Positions 13,425 through 17,478 of a stretch of DNA of 17,478 nt are shown here, piece by piece. The translations under genes and the position numbers were made by a program. The notes beneath the pieces are model-generated. The model was not told where the DNA came from. It ran no database searches and saw nothing but the letters and a program-made list of their open reading frames with translations. The stretch covers positions 1-17,478 of the forward strand of contig CALCZU010000040.1 in NCBI GenBank assembly GCA_937903155.1, read 5' to 3'. The first letter of the stretch is position 1. Every line of letters starts with the position of its first letter. The stretch is from an uncultured Bdellovibrionales bacterium. Lineage in GTDB: Bacteria > Bdellovibrionota > FAC87 > UBA2466.

Positions 13425-13430
13425 CTCCTT
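13425..13430 (-). promoter_or_regulatory. Ribosome binding site of pal
   Basis: AAGGAG on the minus strand lies 6 nt before the pal ATG, an optimal site that would give high expression of the first gene of the operon. Confidence 0.7.
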
Positions 13431-13539
13431 GAGTTTTGAATAAAAATCTTAGTGTAAAGTAAAACGGAAGTAGTTCGATTTTACAAGCATATTTATCGAG
13501 TATTCCGCTGTATTTCATGTAATATTTCGTGCTGAGTCA

Positions 13540-14526
13540 ATGAAGATCCTTGCCATAAAAGCTAGAAGATTAGGCGATACCGTCATCTGGACCTCTGCGT
13601 TAGAAGCATTGTCTTCATTGCATCCAGATGTGCTCGACATCGCTTATCCTGAAATTTATCGAGAATTATTCCACTCAGACCCGAGAGTTCACGAGCAGTT
13701 TTTGCTGAAGTCCACGCTTATCGAAAATTTAAAATGGCGCCACTATTGGAAGAAAAAAAAGTATGACTGGGTGATCGCTTTTCACGCCAGCGGAAGTTCG
13801 CGACTGCTTGCCCTCTCCGCTTCGGCAAAAAACCAAGTGATTCACTTCCACAATCGACCCGCAAAAAAAGCCTGGGGCTCGGCAGAGATTCCAAACCTCG
13901 GAGTTGTCATGAGCGCTATCGAACGCGATTTGAATGCGGTCCGAGCATTGGGATGGCAAGGAAGTTCGCCCTCTACTAAAATTTACTTTTCAAAACCTAC
14001 GAGTCCAAAAGCACGAATTGTTTTTGGCTTAGGAGCTAGCCGAGTTTCGAAGCTCTGGCCACTCGAATATTTTGTAAAGCTTGCGAAAAATCTCTCGGTA
14101 GAGCTTCCGGGAATCGAGCTCGCATTTAACTACGAGAGTGAAGAGGTCTTTGCGAGAAACCCCGCTTACAAAATCGAACTTTCTAGATACGGGACTTTAT
14201 CGCCCACCCAAAATCTCAAAGAACTCATGGCGCTTCTGTCGAACAGCCAGTTCTATATCGGATCCGATTCGGGGGTGAAGCATCTAGCAATCGCGCTGGG
14301 TCTGAAATCGCTCACCCTTTTTGGACCGGAGTCTATCGGCGAATGGCACGGATACCGTCTCGACAGAAACCCTGCTTTGCAAATTGATTTGACCTGCCGA
14401 GACAACGACGCGGACAATAAAAATTTCGCGTGGTGCGGTGCTGAACGTTGTCCCCACGGCTCACATGCATGTATGAATCTCCTCCTTCCCGAAGAAGTGG
14501 TGGCCGTTGTAAAGAAAACCTTATAA
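13540..14526 (+). CDS. Family 9 glycosyltransferase, heptosyltransferase-type
   Basis: This 328-residue protein has the GT9 (GT-B fold) pattern of ADP-heptose:LPS heptosyltransferases. The N-terminal RLGDTV has D13, the likely catalytic Asp. The C-terminal domain begins near FGLGASRVSKLWP (162-174), and the nucleotide-sugar site GSDSGVKHLAIALG (241-254) is followed by LTLFGPE. The enzyme would add heptose or a related sugar to the LPS core on the inner face of the inner membrane. A C-terminal cluster of four Cys (286, 299, 304, 311), as in many GT9 proteins, may bind metal or form disulfides. No ribosome site is evident; a TAATAT (13520-13525) could be a -10 box giving a leader of only about 8 nt. 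The gene stands 11 nt before the large protease gene, so they are probably cotranscribed. Acceptor and donor are not certain. Confidence 0.88.
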   Translation: MKILAIKARRLGDTVIWTSALEALSSLHPDVLDIAYPEIYRELFHSDPRVHEQFLLKSTLIENLKWRHYWKKKKYDWVIAFHASGSSRLLALSASAKNQVIHFHNRPAKKAWGSAEIPNLGVVMSAIERDLNAVRALGWQGSSPSTKIYFSKPTSPKARIVFGLGASRVSKLWPLEYFVKLAKNLSVELPGIELAFNYESEEVFARNPAYKIELSRYGTLSPTQNLKELMALLSNSQFYIGSDSGVKHLAIALGLKSLTLFGPESIGEWHGYRLDRNPALQIDLTCRDNDADNKNFAWCGAERCPHGSHACMNLLLPEEVVAVVKKTL

Positions 14527-14537
14527 GCTTTCTTTCT

Positions 14538-17396
14538 ATGAAAAATTTTGGCGTGCTTTTTCTTTTTCCGCTTCTCTTCAGTTTGTGGTGTGGTTCTAGT
14601 GTGGCTGAACCGAGCTATATCTTTTTTCCTTCGGATATTCCTTGGAAACAAAAAGAATCCGAGCACTTTAAAGCGATTTTTAGCGAGGGTCAGTCTCGCT
14701 TAGGAGATAGGGCGCTCGTCGCGGCTGAAAAAGCTTTCAAATTGTTGACTCCAATCTTTCCTGAGTTTCCGGAAAAGACCTGGATTGTTCTTTCCTCCTT
14801 CCAAGACTCGACAAACGGTTATGCATTAAATTTTCCCTTTCCGCACATCGTGATCTTCGCCTGTCCCCCTGAGGCGGGCGCGCAACTTTCGGAACTTGAT
14901 TCGTGGTTTGAGTCGATTATTTTTCACGAGTATACCCACATTCTGCATCTCTATCCTGCACACGGTCTTTGGAAGCTGATGCGAACGATTTTTGGATCCA
15001 TCATCGTCCCGAACGGACTTTTACCCTCCCATTTTCACGAGGGCATGGCGACTCTAATGGAGACTGAATTTTCAAAAGGCGGCCGCGGTCGCGGCGCTAC
15101 GTTTGGCATGTTTAAGCGAAAAGCCGTTGAGAGTGGCACATGGGGAAATGAATTTGTTCCTCTCGACCTTTTAGAAGGCTCGCAGACACGATGGCCGCAA
15201 GGCATTTCGCCGTATTTTTTCGGCTACACTTTGCACAAAGAATTATGGGAAAGAAAGAATAAGCAGGGAATCTGGGATTTAACATTGAGTTACAGTTCAA
15301 ACTGGCCATACTTGTTTCTTAACGGCCCGCTGAAAGAAGTTTATGGCGTCGGATACACGGAACTCTGGAAACAGATTTTTGACAAGACCGAAAAAGAAGC
15401 AAGAACCGAAATTGCCGAGATTAAAAAACAACCCGTTTCGAAGCTGAGCTATCTAACAGACTCTAAATTTTTTAAGTGGGACGTCACTTTTTCGCCAGAC
15501 GCGAAAAAGGTACTGACTCGCAGACACTCTCCCTTTCAGAATAATGATTTTCTATTGATGTCACTTGCCGACCGTAAAATCTTGAAGACAATCCCTAAAG
15601 GTTCCGGCGACACCGAAGGAACTTGCTGGGTCAAGTGGGAGGGAAAAGAATTTCTTCTTTACGAAACCAATGTTTCTGAAAACGGCTATTCCACAAAATA
15701 CTTAGCGCAGCTGGATCTCGAAAAAGAAGAAGAATTTATTTACTCTCAAGATTCAAAGTTAGGCCATCTCCATAAAATTGCTTGCAACCCTTCAGAGTCA
15801 ATGATCTTGGCTTACCAAGAAGTGGGGGGCATCGGATTTATCCGAGAGCTTAAATTGAATTTAAAGCAGCATACGATTGAAAAAGCTCGAGAATGGAAAA
15901 TTCCAGAAGGGACTTGGGTGACAAGCTTCCTTGCAGACGAACAGGCCTACTTTACCCTTCGCGCAGGAATGAGCACCGAACTTTACGAATGGAAAGAAAG
16001 TTCCGAACCTCGACGACTCATGACGTTTCCCTACCATGTTTTCAATTTAAAGCTGGGAAAAGAGAGTTCGTCTTTACTCGCGATTACAAATAAGGATCAG
16101 CGAAATGAAGTGTACGAAATCTCGCTTCCCAAAAAATCCATTCGTAAGAAGATTGCGGTCGTCGGGGGATTAAACGCTTTCGACTATCTCGATAATCAGT
16201 TCATTGTTTCAAGTTACGAACACGGGGGATACGACATTGCGACGGCGGAGACCGCAAACTTCCCATTTGAAAAAGTTCGCACAGAAGAAAAGCCGCGAAC
16301 GGTCAGTGCAACCGCTGAATCCGTACAGAGCGACGAAACGACTTACAGTCCTTGGCACACCTTGCTTCCTCATACTTGGGTTCCTTCAGTTCTCATCGTT
16401 CCGGACGGAATCCAATTCGGAGCGTGGATTCCAGGTTTTGATCTCTCTCAAAAACACGCCTACGATATCTATGCCGGTTACGATACGAGGGGTTTGCCCT
16501 ATGCTTCCGTCGGTTACAACTATCGTTTTGCAAAACATTTCACGGTCGATGTGAATGCAATGTATCTGCCGAGCTATATTCAGTCGGTTCGGACTTTTAT
16601 GAAACGTTGGGGAGGATCTGCGGGAGTTTCCGCAAACTTTAAAAAACTTCCACGCATTCGACTGGCAGCCCTCTATCGAAAACTCGAAGAAAATCCGACT
16701 CCCAGTGCATTTCAATCGGTCGGCTTTGAAATCGACCTCAGTGAAAACTGGGGTTTCTCAAATCGCCCCCTTTCCATTTCTCCCGTAAATGGCGCGAACG
16801 CGTATCTCAATTACGCTTATTTCCCGAAATCTCTGGCGTCGACTGAAAGCTACTTCACCGCGGTCGCGGGGCTAAACCTCTACGCTGAAAATCCACTTTG
16901 GAAAGACAGCGTTTTTTATCTGGGGACGAAAGCCGGCTATACCGAAGGTTCGACGCTTTTTAATAGCTATTTCGAAGGAGGCGGAGAACTTCTCTTTTCT
17001 CAGGGAAGAAATCTCTTTATGAATCGCGGTTACTTAAGCGGAACCTTTGTTGGGAGACGGATTCTGACATCGAATTTTGAATACCGTTTTCCGATCGCGC
17101 GCATCGACCGGGGGATTTGGCTTCTTCCGGTCCACCTGCAACGCATTCATGCAGCTCTGACCTACGACATTTTGACGACGGATTTAGGAGCACAAACCAG
17201 CGTGGAACGTAATTTTATGAAATCGTTTTTTTCAAGCGTTGGATTTGAGCTAAAAACTGATTGGCGATTTGGTTACTATCTGCCTACGCAGATTCGGCTG
17301 GGAGTGTATCACGCAATCGATCCCGTCGTGAATCGCTTCGGCGAACACTTCGACCAAACACTTCAATTTGTTTTTGGATTAGAGGCGTCTCTGTAA
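14538..17396 (+). CDS. Exported gluzincin metalloprotease fused to propeller-like region and outer-membrane barrel
   Basis: The 952-residue product starts with a signal peptide (about 1-23, cleavage after SVA). Residues about 40-300 form a Peptidase MA-like gluzincin domain: IIFHEYTHILH gives the HExxH zinc site (H130, E131, H134), and SHFHEGMATLMETE supplies the third ligand E168. From about 304 to 600 there are repeated strand units such as WDVTFSPDAKKVL, like TolB/WD40-type propeller blades. After a short linker with YSPWHTLLPHTWVP, residues about 612-952 look like a surface-antigen (BamA/D15-like) barrel with alternating aromatic strands ending FVFGLEASL. This should place a protease in or on the outer membrane. 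The frame is open further upstream, inside the glycosyltransferase gene, but the ATG at 14538 begins a proper signal peptide. It follows the GT9 gene by 11 nt without a visible ribosome site. Confidence 0.85.
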   Translation: MKNFGVLFLFPLLFSLWCGSSVAEPSYIFFPSDIPWKQKESEHFKAIFSEGQSRLGDRALVAAEKAFKLLTPIFPEFPEKTWIVLSSFQDSTNGYALNFPFPHIVIFACPPEAGAQLSELDSWFESIIFHEYTHILHLYPAHGLWKLMRTIFGSIIVPNGLLPSHFHEGMATLMETEFSKGGRGRGATFGMFKRKAVESGTWGNEFVPLDLLEGSQTRWPQGISPYFFGYTLHKELWERKNKQGIWDLTLSYSSNWPYLFLNGPLKEVYGVGYTELWKQIFDKTEKEARTEIAEIKKQPVSKLSYLTDSKFFKWDVTFSPDAKKVLTRRHSPFQNNDFLLMSLADRKILKTIPKGSGDTEGTCWVKWEGKEFLLYETNVSENGYSTKYLAQLDLEKEEEFIYSQDSKLGHLHKIACNPSESMILAYQEVGGIGFIRELKLNLKQHTIEKAREWKIPEGTWVTSFLADEQAYFTLRAGMSTELYEWKESSEPRRLMTFPYHVFNLKLGKESSSLLAITNKDQRNEVYEISLPKKSIRKKIAVVGGLNAFDYLDNQFIVSSYEHGGYDIATAETANFPFEKVRTEEKPRTVSATAESVQSDETTYSPWHTLLPHTWVPSVLIVPDGIQFGAWIPGFDLSQKHAYDIYAGYDTRGLPYASVGYNYRFAKHFTVDVNAMYLPSYIQSVRTFMKRWGGSAGVSANFKKLPRIRLAALYRKLEENPTPSAFQSVGFEIDLSENWGFSNRPLSISPVNGANAYLNYAYFPKSLASTESYFTAVAGLNLYAENPLWKDSVFYLGTKAGYTEGSTLFNSYFEGGGELLFSQGRNLFMNRGYLSGTFVGRRILTSNFEYRFPIARIDRGIWLLPVHLQRIHAALTYDILTTDLGAQTSVERNFMKSFFSSVGFELKTDWRFGYYLPTQIRLGVYHAIDPVVNRFGEHFDQTLQFVFGLEASL

Positions 17397-17403
17397 AAAC
17401 CAC

Positions 17404-17478
17404 GTCGTTGCGAGGAGCCGTAGGCGACGAAGCAATCTCGCTGCAAAAGAGCGCTCTTGTTATCGGCGAGATTGCTTC
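17404..17478. repeat. Long dispersed palindromic repeat, cut by the window edge
   Basis: The first 38 nt (17404-17441) are identical to 11661-11698. The last 13 nt (17466-17478) are the exact inverted copy of 17429-17441, so the window ends partway through the right arm. The centre contains the 12-bp palindrome AAGAGCGCTCTT (17448-17459), and 17443-17456 is the exact reverse complement of 11706-11719. By symmetry the full element should end near base 17503, about 100 bp in all. It starts 7 nt after the protease stop codon. Confidence 0.8.

Noticed and set aside
14448..14537. N-terminal extension of the barrel protease into the glycosyltransferase gene
   Set aside because: The extension would bury the signal peptide behind 30 polar residues; the ATG at 14538 gives a proper exported N-terminus.
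16386..16715. Minus-strand open frame of 109 codons inside the barrel region
   Set aside because: It is a shadow of the large plus-strand gene, with no ribosome site or signal.

Overview
The window looks like a chromosomal stretch from a Gram-negative, diderm bacterium. It carries pal and a cpoB-like gene, a family 9 (heptosyltransferase-type) glycosyltransferase, several lipobox lipoproteins and a protein ending in an outer-membrane barrel. Secreted hydrolases are frequent (subtilase, M14 carboxypeptidase, lipase-like esterase, gluzincin metalloprotease), GTG and TTG starts are common, and base composition is moderate. This would fit a Bdellovibrionota or other deltaproteobacterium-like lineage, but no 16S or ribosomal gene is present, so that placement is inference. 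No tRNA, rRNA, CRISPR array, transposase, phage gene or integrase was seen.

Layout. Positions 1-593 (minus) hold the N-terminal part of an exported subtilase. A SpeD-like pyruvoyl decarboxylase follows (minus), then a two-gene minus unit made of a Pro-rich lipoprotein and an alpha/beta hydrolase. Divergent from that unit is an exported AMIN-like protein with two copies of a Cys-containing motif. A plus-strand run then carries RNase R with a basic Gln/Gly-rich N-terminal extension, a UbiB/ABC1 atypical kinase and an exported START/SRPBCC-like protein, all with overlapping ends. It converges on a tandem-GNAT acetyltransferase (minus). A secreted M14 carboxypeptidase (plus) faces a dolichol-kinase/CTP-dependent lipid kinase homologue (minus). 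After a gene-free, repeat-bearing stretch of about 330 bp comes the minus-strand operon pal, small lipoprotein, cpoB, joined by two TAATG stop/start overlaps. The window ends with a plus-strand pair: a family 9 glycosyltransferase and a 952-residue exported protein that joins a zinc metalloprotease, a propeller-like region and an outer-membrane barrel.

How the genes fit together. Most of the window concerns the cell envelope: Pal/CpoB for outer-membrane constriction and peptidoglycan tethering, lipid phosphorylation, LPS-type glycosylation, a possible quinone or lipid-handling pair (UbiB plus START-like), and surface or periplasmic hydrolases. A dispersed palindromic repeat family occurs at 3948-3995, 11661-11788 and 17404-end; the last copy is cut by the window edge and its missing half can be predicted.

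Most worth a second look: the protease-propeller-barrel fusion, the SpeD homologue with an altered cleavage motif and a long insertion, the UbiB/START-like gene pair, the Cys-motif duplication in the AMIN-like protein, the palindromic repeat family, and several genes whose likely promoters imply leaderless or near-leaderless mRNAs.
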